A stretch of DNA of 10,519 nt from contig JANNGR010000297.1 of the NCBI GenBank assembly GCA_031403955.1, positions 1 through 10,519 of the forward strand, written 5' to 3'. The position numbers were made by a program, and so were the translations under genes. Below the pieces are notes generated by a model, which was not told the origin of the DNA, did no database searches, and saw only the letters and a program-made list of their open reading frames with translations. Positions within the stretch are counted from its first letter, which is position 1. Each line of letters begins with the position of its first letter. Shown here one piece after another: positions 1 to 4,728 of this stretch. This DNA is from CAISIP01 sp031403955. GTDB lineage: Bacteria > Pseudomonadota > Gammaproteobacteria > Burkholderiales > Burkholderiaceae_C.

Positions 1-216
1 GCCATTCGCGCCGGGTTTGTTGTCGACCACCACCGGTTGACCGACGACCCGGGACAGTTGCGCACCGAGCAGGCGCAAGGATGTGTCGCCACCACCGCCA
101 GCGCCGAAAGGCGCGATGATGCGAATCGGCTTCGATGGATAGGCGACATCCTGGGCCACGGCCAAGGCTGGCAATGTGATCGCAAGGGCCATCAGCATGC
201 GGTTAAGCAAGTTCAT
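1..216 (-). CDS. Bug-family tripartite tricarboxylate transporter receptor, N-terminal part
   Basis: This is the first 72 codons of a gene that continues past the left edge. The start ATG is at 214-216, with a GGAG Shine-Dalgarno about 7 bases upstream. The product opens with a short basic n-region and a hydrophobic core, and a likely signal cleavage site falls after ALAVA (about residue 21). Then comes the Bug/TctC hallmark YPSKPIRIIAPFGAGGGGD (residues 26-44), and later a GQPVVVDNKPGANG segment that is also typical of the family. Such proteins bind carboxylates or other small acids in the periplasm and deliver them to TctAB-type transporters, but many in Burkholderiales are orphans. The ligand cannot be told from this fragment. 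The family call is firm. Confidence 0.9.
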   Translation of the reverse strand, partial: MNLLNRMLMALAITLPALAVAQDVAYPSKPIRIIAPFGAGGGGDTSLRLLGAQLSRVVGQPVVVDNKPGANG

Positions 217-240
217 GTTGTCTCCGGTTTTCCCACAAGG

Positions 241-289
241 TACCTAATGGTACTTATGGATGCATTATTCTACCCACAAGTATATTTGT
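241..289 (-). promoter_or_regulatory. AT-rich upstream region of the Bug receptor gene with two small inverted repeats
   Basis: The DNA upstream of the receptor start is much more AT-rich than its surroundings. It has TACC-TAAT-GGTA (241-252) and the near palindrome ACAAGTATATTTGT (276-289, one mismatched pair). A CCCACAAG word recurs at 232-239 and 273-280, 41 bp apart. On the minus strand TATACT (complement of 279-284) could be a -10 box, but no convincing -35 was found. I read this as the promoter/operator region of the receptor gene. The regulator is unknown. Confidence 0.35.
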
Positions 290-469
290 CCGCGCTTGAC
301 TCGCCCGCGCGACAGGTCCATCACCAACCGGTGCGACTCCGAATGACTGATTTCTGAACCAACGGGTCAACTCACCCAATAGTGGAAATTACCGCGATGG
401 TCGCTGGCTTGAGTGACCGGCTGATTCGGCGGCTTACGCTTCTCCATCTCAGCGGGCTTTGCAAGTTCG

Positions 470-1354
470 TTATTGCTGCTTCACTTGTTGATTGGGTGAG
501 GCTCGTTTCCTGGCGTAAGCAATCGCCGCGGCAGCGTCGCTCCGGATCTTTTCACTCTTGCTTTCATCGGAGGACAGTTGACTGAGCGCAACTTGGGCCT
601 CGGTAGGGCTACATTCCGCTAGCGCCCAAATCGCGGCAGACTGAAGTGTCTCATTACCTTCGCCGATCAAAGCTTTGAGAGCATCTGCGGCTCGCGGATC
701 TGCGATCTGCCGAAGCGACCAAAGGATGTTCGCGGCAAGATCCTCGTCGGTGTTTTTCGCTTCGCTAAGTCGCTCCAAGAGAACCGGGACAGCACGCCCG
801 TCCCTGAGGAATCCAATAGCAGCAGCGGCATCCTTGCGAACAATCGGGTCCTCGTTTGGGTTGCCGAGGATCTCGATCGCTAGGGAGAATGATTCCGCTG
901 CTTGCATCTTGCCCAAGGCGAATATTGCTCCAGACCTCAAATTGATGGGGTTTCGCTTATTAAGCAGCGCCTCGGTGAGTCGCGGGGCGGCAATCGTGCC
1001 GATCAGAGCAATGGACTCAGTGCTGGCTACGCGTACATCGCCAGACGGATCATTAAGCAGGGCGAGCAACGGCGGAATCGCATCTACTCCATACATTCCA
1101 AGAGCTATTGCACCGAACTGACGTTCGCTCTTGTCATTGGAGCCTAGTCTCGGGACTATCTTGGAGATCTCTTGCAACTTTGCAAGAGCAAGCTGCGACT
1201 GGGCTTGTCGTTGCGCAATCTCAAGTTGCTGGCTGTTGTACTTGTTCGTCAAGTAGATTCCGGTAAGTGCAATTACCACTGACGAGAGGAAACTGGAGAA
1301 CGCTTTGAAGTACTCAAGGCCTCTTGATGAAGTTGATTCACGTGAGTCGGACAT
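470..1354 (-). CDS. Membrane-anchored HEAT-repeat protein (cassette-like gene)
   Basis: A 294-residue protein. Residues 1-18 are polar and residues about 19-36 form a single transmembrane helix (FLSSVVIALTGIYLTNKY). Residues 40-65 are Gln/Ala-rich and probably coiled coil. Residues about 70-283 form a run of roughly six HEAT/PBS-lyase-type helical pairs, recognisable from repeated blocks such as VRVASTESIALIG, LRSGAIFALGKM, VRKDAAAAIGFL and LQSAAIWALAE. HEAT solenoids are protein-binding scaffolds, so the likely topology is a membrane-tethered scaffold. The partner is unknown. I chose the ATG at 1352-1354 because the longer frame to 1441 begins with TTG and has no ribosome site. An AAGGG lies upstream of the chosen ATG. 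The gene sits about 90 bp after a GTTAGGC cassette core, which suggests a mobile cassette. No attC was recognised after its stop. Confidence 0.75.
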   Translation of the reverse strand: MSDSRESTSSRGLEYFKAFSSFLSSVVIALTGIYLTNKYNSQQLEIAQRQAQSQLALAKLQEISKIVPRLGSNDKSERQFGAIALGMYGVDAIPPLLALLNDPSGDVRVASTESIALIGTIAAPRLTEALLNKRNPINLRSGAIFALGKMQAAESFSLAIEILGNPNEDPIVRKDAAAAIGFLRDGRAVPVLLERLSEAKNTDEDLAANILWSLRQIADPRAADALKALIGEGNETLQSAAIWALAECSPTEAQVALSQLSSDESKSEKIRSDAAAAIAYARKRASPNQQVKQQ

Positions 1355-1442
1355 GGTGAGCCCTTTCGCGAGAAGTGGTCTTGCGGATGAACGATGTGGC
1401 TGATGGAAATGTCGTCGCTCGGGCCTTGTCTCGATCTGCAAG

Positions 1443-1449
1443 GCCTAAC
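1443..1449 (-). other. Integron cassette core heptamer (GTTAGGC)
   Basis: GTTAGGC on the minus strand matches the integron core GTTRRRY, and its context TTCGTTAGGC is identical over 10 bases to the core at 4287-4293. It lies just upstream of the HEAT gene, where the crossover end (R') of a preceding cassette's attC would be. The matching left half of that attC is absent. Its place is taken by IS110-like DNA. A GGGAC/GTCCC hairpin (1458-1473) lies next to it. A heptamer alone is weak evidence. The support comes from context. Confidence 0.4.
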
Positions 1450-1624
1450 GAACGAAAGGGACTTCCAGGTCCCGCCCAAGCCGCGTGTCATGAGACTTGC
1501 GGTTTACGGCAACAACGTGCCAAGATGGAGAGGCCAATCTTTTAGCTCCGACGTAAGAGGGGAAATAATGACTATCGTAACCGTTGGCATCGATCTGGCA
1601 AAGAACGTTTTCGCTGTGCACGGC
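1450..1624 (+). mobile_element. Remnant of an IS110-family insertion sequence (left end plus start of transposase)
   Basis: About 175 bp remain of an IS110-family element in plus orientation: an upstream non-coding leader (about 1450-1567) and the first 19 transposase codons. The rest is gone. The DNA switches at about 1625 to sequence just beyond the brnA stop. In the IS110 group the leader between the left end and the recombinase gene is known to encode the bridge RNA that guides target choice, so this leader may be a bridge-RNA relic. The outer edge is not defined, because IS110 elements lack long terminal inverted repeats. The junction with the GCCTAAC core at 1443-1449 is inferred. Confidence 0.55.
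1568..1624 (+). pseudogene. Truncated IS110-family transposase, N-terminus only
   Basis: ATG at 1568 is preceded by a good GAGGGG ribosome site. It encodes MTIVTVGIDLAKNVFAVHG, the characteristic start of IS110-family DEDD transposases, with Asp9 of the GIDLAK motif as the first catalytic acidic residue. After His18-Gly19 the similarity stops abruptly, and the frame runs through unrelated sequence to a stop near 1687. The remaining three acidic residues and the C-terminal serine domain are absent, so the fragment cannot be active. Confidence 0.8.
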
Positions 1625-1646
1625 ACCAGTCGGTTCAATCAACCGG

Positions 1647-1902
1647 CTATACCGAAGCGTCACGGAACGCCCTCAAAACTGTATTGATGCGCGTTTGATA
1701 GCCAGTCCCCTTGTGCCTTAAACCATTCGAGCACATCTTGATCGACTCGCAGCGAAATGGAGGCTTTGGAAGGTAGCGGCTTCACACCTTTGCGAACCAG
1801 ACCGCGAACGATGTGCTTTACGTCAGCCTCAGGGTGTTCCGACGTTGGCTTTGCGACAGCTAGGCCTGACTTCAGGCGTGCCCAATCAGTTTTGGATTTC
1901 AT
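1647..1902 (-). pseudogene. brnA: BrnA-family antitoxin with a one-base frameshift
   Basis: BrnA is the ribbon-helix-helix antitoxin that neutralises BrnT and represses the operon. The ATG at 1902 overlaps the end of brnT by 17 bases, the usual arrangement. The product MKSKTDWARL... has the BrnA signature ASISLRVDQDVLEWFKAQG (residues 47-65): the beta strand plus first helix. The frame then goes out of register in a run of four G (CCCC at 1707-1710 on the plus strand) and ends at 1660 after 15 foreign residues (80 aa). With three G the protein continues TGYQTRINTVLRAFRDASV and stops at 1647 (84 aa), a canonical BrnA C-terminus that supplies the second RHH helix. The extra base is therefore a mutation or a homopolymer read error. 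The restored frame ends only about 22 bp from the IS110 remnant. Confidence 0.8.
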
Positions 1903-2161
1903 CGAAGTAGATTTGCGACTCGCGCTTGGTAGCTTTTCGGAACGAGATGACGCGGATTTCATGTTCATTCTCCGCATGTACGACTGAAACAGGGATGCCA
2001 GCAGGCATGCGCAGCGTAACGAAGCACTGCTCGCCGTAGGAGAAACGGTCATCCTCGATCGTGAACGTCACACCTTCAAAAACGCTTCTGGCATCCAGGA
2101 AGTCAAGGCCGTGGACCTTGATGTTGGCAGCACGTTTCGCTTCTGACCAAGTGAACTCCAT
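1886..2161 (-). CDS. brnT: BrnT-family ribonuclease toxin
   Basis: A 91-residue BrnT-family (RelE-fold) toxin of a type II toxin-antitoxin pair, a cytoplasmic RNase that arrests growth when free. Family marks are visible along the whole length: FTWSEAKRAANIKVHGLDF (residues 3-21), the acidic DDRFSYGEQ segment (37-45), and the terminal RVISFRKATKRE block (70-81) carrying the conserved Arg and Lys residues. Length is normal and the frame is intact. The brnA start lies inside its 3' end. ATG at 2161 has no Shine-Dalgarno, and a promoter lies so close that the transcript may be leaderless. The gene lies 52 bp after an attC site, which fits the known abundance of toxin-antitoxin cassettes with their own promoters in integrons. 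Confidence 0.9.
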   Translation of the reverse strand: MEFTWSEAKRAANIKVHGLDFLDARSVFEGVTFTIEDDRFSYGEQCFVTLRMPAGIPVSVVHAENEHEIRVISFRKATKRESQIYFDEIQN

Positions 2162-2167
2162 GTGCCA

Positions 2168-2196
2168 AGTGTATATACGAAACGTATTGTCATCAA
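2168..2196 (-). promoter_or_regulatory. Predicted brnTA promoter with an overlapping operator palindrome
   Basis: On the minus strand TTGATG (2191-2196) and TACACT (2168-2173) are separated by 17 bp, a plausible sigma-70 pair. Between them lies ATACG-TTT-CGTAT (2175-2187), a perfect 5-bp inverted repeat placed to block RNA polymerase. BrnTA operons are known to be repressed by BrnA alone or with BrnT, so this is the likely operator. Only 6 bases separate the -10 box from the brnT ATG, which puts the expected start of transcription at or next to the start codon. Confidence 0.55.
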
Positions 2197-2213
2197 GGAA
2201 TATTTCTTCCGCG

Positions 2214-2304
2214 GTTCAACGAATCAAGCTAACCGGCGGGCCGCGCCAACGCCCGCCAAGTTGAAGCCGCATATCGGCCCGTCCGGTTGAGCGCAGGGTT
2301 GGGC
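2214..2304 (-). other. Integron attC recombination site
   Basis: Reading the minus strand, the site starts with GCCCAAC (2298-2304; fits RYYYAAC, R'') and ends with GTTGAAC (2214-2220; fits GTTRRRY, R'). Inside, GCTCAACCGGACGGGCC (2276-2292, L'') pairs with GGCCCGCCGGTTAGCTT (2226-2242, L'). The pairing AACCGG/CCGGTT and CGGGCC/GGCCCG is perfect except for one unpaired base in L'' (plus-strand position 2282), the extrahelical base expected in attC. The loop is 33 bases and the total is 91 bp, within the normal attC range. Orientation matches the minus-strand genes on both sides. R' and R'' differ at two positions, as expected when R' comes from the next cassette. Confidence 0.8.
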
Positions 2305-2309
2305 GTCAC

Positions 2310-2429
2310 TCATTCCGGCATACCCAAGGTCCACTTGCGGTTGTTTGTGAAGGTGACCTCACCGAAACCCGAAATGCGTTTCGTGTTCGTGAGTTCCAGA
2401 TATGAGGATGCTGCTGAATGTCCGTCCAT
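2310..2429 (-). CDS. Possible small ORF or cassette-gene remnant between the binding-protein gene and attC
   Basis: A 39-codon ORF starts 3 bases after the stop of the binding-protein gene (TGA-ACA-ATG) and ends with TGA 5 bases before the attC R'' core. A cassette gene normally ends just before R'', so this frame may be the 3' end of an older cassette gene, now truncated by the upstream gene, or a true small gene. The product contains TFTNNRKWTLGMPE at its C-terminus and matches no family I recognise. The only ribosome-site candidate is a weak GAG about 6 bases upstream. Confidence 0.25.
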   Translation of the reverse strand: MDGHSAASSYLELTNTKRISGFGEVTFTNNRKWTLGMPE

Positions 2430-2432
2430 TGT

Positions 2433-3425
2433 TCACTCAATCACCTTATCGGCGCTTATCAGAAGCGAATGCGGAATGGTCAGGCCTAGCGCAGTCGCGG
2501 TCTTGCGGTTGACGAACAACTCGAGTATTGTGGGTTGCTCCACCGGCAGGTCACCTGGTCTGGCGCCTTTGAAAATCCTGTCGACGTAACCCGCCGCGCT
2601 CCGGTATATGTCGACCTGATTCTGCCCGTAGCTCAGCAGACCACCGGCCTCTGCAGCTTCCCGAAATGCGAATATGGATGGCAGCCGATGCTTCGTTGCC
2701 TGTGCTGCGATCTGGAGTACTTGCTGAATGAAGAACGGGTCGAGCGCCACGATGACCGCTCCGGCGTTCTCTCGGACCATTCTCGAAAATGCGCCCTCGA
2801 TCTCTTGGGGCGTCTGCGCTTCCACCGCCAGAACCTTGATGCCGGCTTTCTGCGCGGCAGCCTGAACGTTCTTCGGTATCGCGGCATGGGCCGCGTTGGC
2901 GGGATTCACCAGTATCGCCACGCGCGAAAGCCTGGGCACGATCGTGAGCAGCAACTCGAGTTGTTTGGAGCTCAGGTCGCCAGCGAGGTTTGAAAGTCCA
3001 GTGATGTTGCCTCCAGGCTGCGCCAAGCTCCTGATGAAGCCGGCGCCGACCGGGTCGACAGAGACCACCATGACGACGGGAATGGTGGTGGTAGCTTTCT
3101 GCGCTGCGATCACCCCGGGCGGCCCCAGCGCCATGATGGCGTCCACTTTCAACTGCACCAATTCCGCCGCCATGCCGGGAAGACGCTCGTACTCACCGTT
3201 GGCGAATCGCCATTCGATGATCAGATTCTTCCCCTCGACATAGCCGAGCTCACTCATTCTCCGCGGGAATGCGCCGTAGTAGTCTGAATCGAGAGAAGCC
3301 GGGCGACGACGTGAAGACAAGAAACCGATACGCCAGACTTTGCCCTGCTGCTGAGCGAAAGAACCCAGTGGCGCCACCAGTAAGGCGGCCCCAAGCGTCA
3401 AGACGAGACTGCGGCGCGCGTTCAA
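2433..3425 (-). CDS. Orphan ABC transporter substrate-binding protein (ABC_sub_bind family)
   Basis: A periplasmic binding protein of about 330 residues, full length for the PF04392-type family. It starts with an Arg-rich n-region and a hydrophobic core (LVLTLGAALLVAPLGSFA), with likely cleavage before QQQGKVWRIGFLSS. Family blocks follow: GYVEGKNLIIEWRFANG, LVQLKVDAIMALGPPG, TIPVVMVVSVDPVGAG, LAQPGGNITGLSNL, and near the C-terminus GGLLSYGQNQVDIYRSAAGYVDRI with a final ADKVIE. No ATG exists in the frame near the start. I chose TTG at 3425 because GAGGA lies 6 bases upstream. TTG at 3431 is possible but abuts that site. No permease or ATPase gene is adjacent, so the ligand and transporter are unknown. 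Its position between cassette-type sites is unusual for this family. Confidence 0.85.
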   Translation of the reverse strand: MNARRSLVLTLGAALLVAPLGSFAQQQGKVWRIGFLSSRRRPASLDSDYYGAFPRRMSELGYVEGKNLIIEWRFANGEYERLPGMAAELVQLKVDAIMALGPPGVIAAQKATTTIPVVMVVSVDPVGAGFIRSLAQPGGNITGLSNLAGDLSSKQLELLLTIVPRLSRVAILVNPANAAHAAIPKNVQAAAQKAGIKVLAVEAQTPQEIEGAFSRMVRENAGAVIVALDPFFIQQVLQIAAQATKHRLPSIFAFREAAEAGGLLSYGQNQVDIYRSAAGYVDRIFKGARPGDLPVEQPTILELFVNRKTATALGLTIPHSLLISADKVIE

Positions 3426-3431
3426 CGACAA

Positions 3432-3746
3432 TCCTCGGCTATGAAACGGACTTGGCGCACGCCACTCCTCTTAGAACATATTCCTGCAGCGCAATGGATG
3501 ATACTTGGCGTCTGCTATGGGTCGAAATCGAACGACGGACCGTCTCGACGCCCAACGTTAGGTTTCGTTGCCCACTGGCCTCTGTTGTCTTGCCTCACTC
3601 CATAGGCGAACAAGCTCAGTGGGATCATCGGGCGTTGTTTCGTAGCGTGCAACCGTCCGGTCACCACCGTCTTGTTTTAGGGAAGCGGCATCGTCATGCT
3701 TGTGTTAAGTTATTGATTGTTCGGCGGGGTTTTTTCTCGAAAGACG
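3432..3746 (-). other. Intergenic stretch between two cassette-region genes
   Basis: There is no convincing gene in these 315 bp. It holds the paired core motif at 3550-3563 and an imperfect 53-bp hairpin (3571-3623) with CCCACTG/CAGTGGG at its base and TTGTCTTGCCT/AGGCGAACAA further in, with unpaired bases reminiscent of attC folding. Just after the stop of the 3747-4280 gene lies ACTTAAC (3704-3710, minus strand), which fits RYYYAAC. I could not join these into one complete attC, so the region may hold a damaged or composite site. The leader of the binding-protein gene shows no clear promoter. Confidence 0.3.
3550..3563 (-). other. Paired integron core-like heptamers, ACCTAAC next to GTTGGGC
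   Basis: On the minus strand ACCTAAC (fits RYYYAAC) is followed directly by GTTGGGC (fits GTTRRRY). In a normal attC the two are separated by a 45-125 base stem. Direct contact suggests an attC that lost its stem, or two unrelated half sites. It lies upstream of the binding-protein gene in the cassette orientation. Evidence is limited to the motif and context. Confidence 0.3.
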
Positions 3747-4280
3747 TCACGGCGGTAGGTGGCCTTGAATGGTGCCAGTTGCGACGACGTCGTCAAGCTG
3801 CAAGCTGCCTGATAGCACAGACAAGTACTTGAACTCACCGTGGACCTGGGCTTGCTGGATCAGAACCCTGACGAGGCCCAAGCGATCGGGGTCAACTCGG
3901 AATGCCGCCAGTTCCGCCCGGAACGACGCCGTCGGGATGCTGAGGGCGTACTCATCGCCTGGAGTTTTGCGCCAGCGTTCGATGTCGTGGGCGAAGAAGC
4001 AGTACAAGTCGCTCTCGTAGTGTTCAGCTTCCACGTACAGGAACACCACAAACCCTGGGGAGACATACCCCGCAGGGATAACGATATTGGCCGAGTGGCT
4101 GGCGACGGACCGCCCCTTGCACTGGATACGGCAGAACTTGACGCCGTCGCCCATCTCGATGAAGCCAAGTAGGTCGGTGCCCACACGGTCAAATTTGGGC
4201 TTCGCAACCAGGATGCCGACTTGCTGGAGGCGATGGGCGACGAGGTCTTCAGCGACGTATGCCTGACGTGACGTGTCCAT
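3747..4280 (-). CDS. Uncharacterised cassette protein with a PD-(D/E)XK nuclease-like N-terminus
   Basis: A 177-residue soluble protein not recognised as a named family. Residues 6-60 have the layout of PD-(D/E)XK nuclease-fold proteins of the DUF4365 kind: Glu11 in an N-terminal helix (YVAEDLVAHRLQQVGI), Asp36 in DRVGTDLLGF, and Gln53-x-Lys55 in FCRIQCKGR. The middle (residues about 65-95) is strand-rich with aromatic residues (GYVSPGFVVFLYVEAEHYESDLYCFF), also usual in that group. The C-terminal 60 residues have no recognised motif. The ATG at 4280 lies 6 bases after GTTAGGC, the spacing typical of the first gene in an integron cassette. There is no TM segment or signal peptide. A nuclease role is inference from three or four residues. 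A non-catalytic fold relative is possible. Confidence 0.75.
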   Translation of the reverse strand: MDTSRQAYVAEDLVAHRLQQVGILVAKPKFDRVGTDLLGFIEMGDGVKFCRIQCKGRSVASHSANIVIPAGYVSPGFVVFLYVEAEHYESDLYCFFAHDIERWRKTPGDEYALSIPTASFRAELAAFRVDPDRLGLVRVLIQQAQVHGEFKYLSVLSGSLQLDDVVATGTIQGHLPP

Positions 4281-4286
4281 GATGAC

Positions 4287-4293
4287 GCCTAAC
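4287..4293 (-). other. Integron cassette core heptamer (GTTAGGC) at a gene start
   Basis: GTTAGGC on the minus strand, in the context TTCGTTAGGC, lies 6 bp before the ATG of the 3747-4280 gene. This is the classic geometry of a cassette boundary. The DNA beyond (towards 4500) does not contain a matching RYYYAAC half, so it could be the attI end of a lost integron platform or an attC whose outer half is gone. Confidence 0.45.
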
Positions 4294-4313
4294 GAATGTC
4301 CATCGCAAACACT

Positions 4314-4346
4314 GCGAATTAATCTGGCCGCCGCGGATTAATCTGG
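4314..4346. repeat. Two-copy 19-bp tandem repeat
   Basis: GCGAATTAATCTGG (4314-4327) is repeated with one change as GCGGATTAATCTGG (4333-4346), giving a period of 19 bp. It lies about 20 bp outside the cassette core at 4287-4293. Direct repeats near a core can be integrase-binding sites in an attI, but the units do not match any attI I know. An operator or the edge of a lost element is equally possible. Confidence 0.5.
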
Positions 4347-4400
4347 TCATGAGAATCCGGTGAACGCGGCTTGCAGACTGGCTTTCGGTCAATCTTCTCC

Positions 4401-4422
4401 ATTTTCATACCGGTATAAAAAT
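4401..4422. promoter_or_regulatory. 22-bp near-perfect palindrome centred on ACCGGT
   Basis: ATACCGGTAT (4407-4416) is a perfect palindrome. Arms ATTTT (4401-4405) and AAAAT (4418-4422) extend it with a single mismatched pair, 10 of 11 pairs overall. The size and dyad symmetry suit a dimeric repressor operator. It lies more than 280 bp from the downstream operon and about 120 bp from the start of the 3747-4280 gene. Its gene target is unclear. Confidence 0.4.
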
Positions 4423-4728
4423 TCCGCGAAGCCCGGCAACCATGATCGGCTCATTCTAGGTGCCGTGCGCACGTTCACGTCAAACCCCTGACGACCGATG
4501 AGAACATGCTGGCGCGGTCCACGATCTTCAATTCGCCACGGCATTTCGGGTTTCAGCCGTGCGCCGCCAAACGCCCGAGGCGATGCCTCGTTCTCGAAGA
4601 ACTGGCCGGCACGAGCTCAAAAATACCCATCCGTCTGGCAGTCCGTTCAATTGTCGACGCGTCTATCCGGCTGCCGGCCACCATAAGCAAGTGGCGCTGG
4701 GCAAATGGCGCAAGATATTATCCGCAGC

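Larger units (their letters stand above)
4294..4728. other. Gene-poor junction between the cassette region and the aldo/keto reductase operon
   Basis: About 435 bp hold the 19-bp tandem repeat, a 22-bp palindrome and no recognisable gene. A 51-codon minus-strand frame (ATG at 4544, stop at 4389-4391, product starting MPWRIEDRGP and ending FLYRYENGED) looks mildly protein-like. It has no family match that I recognise and no ribosome site, so it may be a gene fragment. The plus-strand frames here look like noise. No clear promoter for the downstream operon was found. Confidence 0.3.

Noticed and set aside
217..469. An attC site after the HEAT gene stop
   Set aside because: AAGCCCGCTGA and AAGCCGCCGAA downstream of the stop are in direct, not inverted, orientation, and no RYYYAAC/GTTRRRY pair brackets a stem.
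1355..1441. Longer N-terminus for the HEAT protein starting at TTG 1441
   Set aside because: It overlaps the cassette core region, has no ribosome site and gives a low-complexity, Arg/His-rich extension. The ATG at 1354 directly precedes the conserved-looking TM part.
1631..1645. CGGTT-CAATC-AACCG hairpin after brnA as a terminator
   Set aside because: The stem is only 5 bp, and no U tract follows on the minus strand.
3730..3736. Poly-T run after GGCGGGG as a rho-independent terminator
   Set aside because: No stem precedes the T run on the plus strand, and on the minus strand it would be poly-A. No gene ends there in the right direction.
3269..3832. A 187-codon plus-strand open frame
   Set aside because: It runs antisense to two real minus-strand genes and their spacer, and its product has no family character.
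4480..4560. A CxGELKIV-like segment on the minus strand resembling the zinc motif of IS91-type transposases
   Set aside because: Only a few residues match, the first Cys is missing and a stop codon lies just upstream, so the match may be chance.
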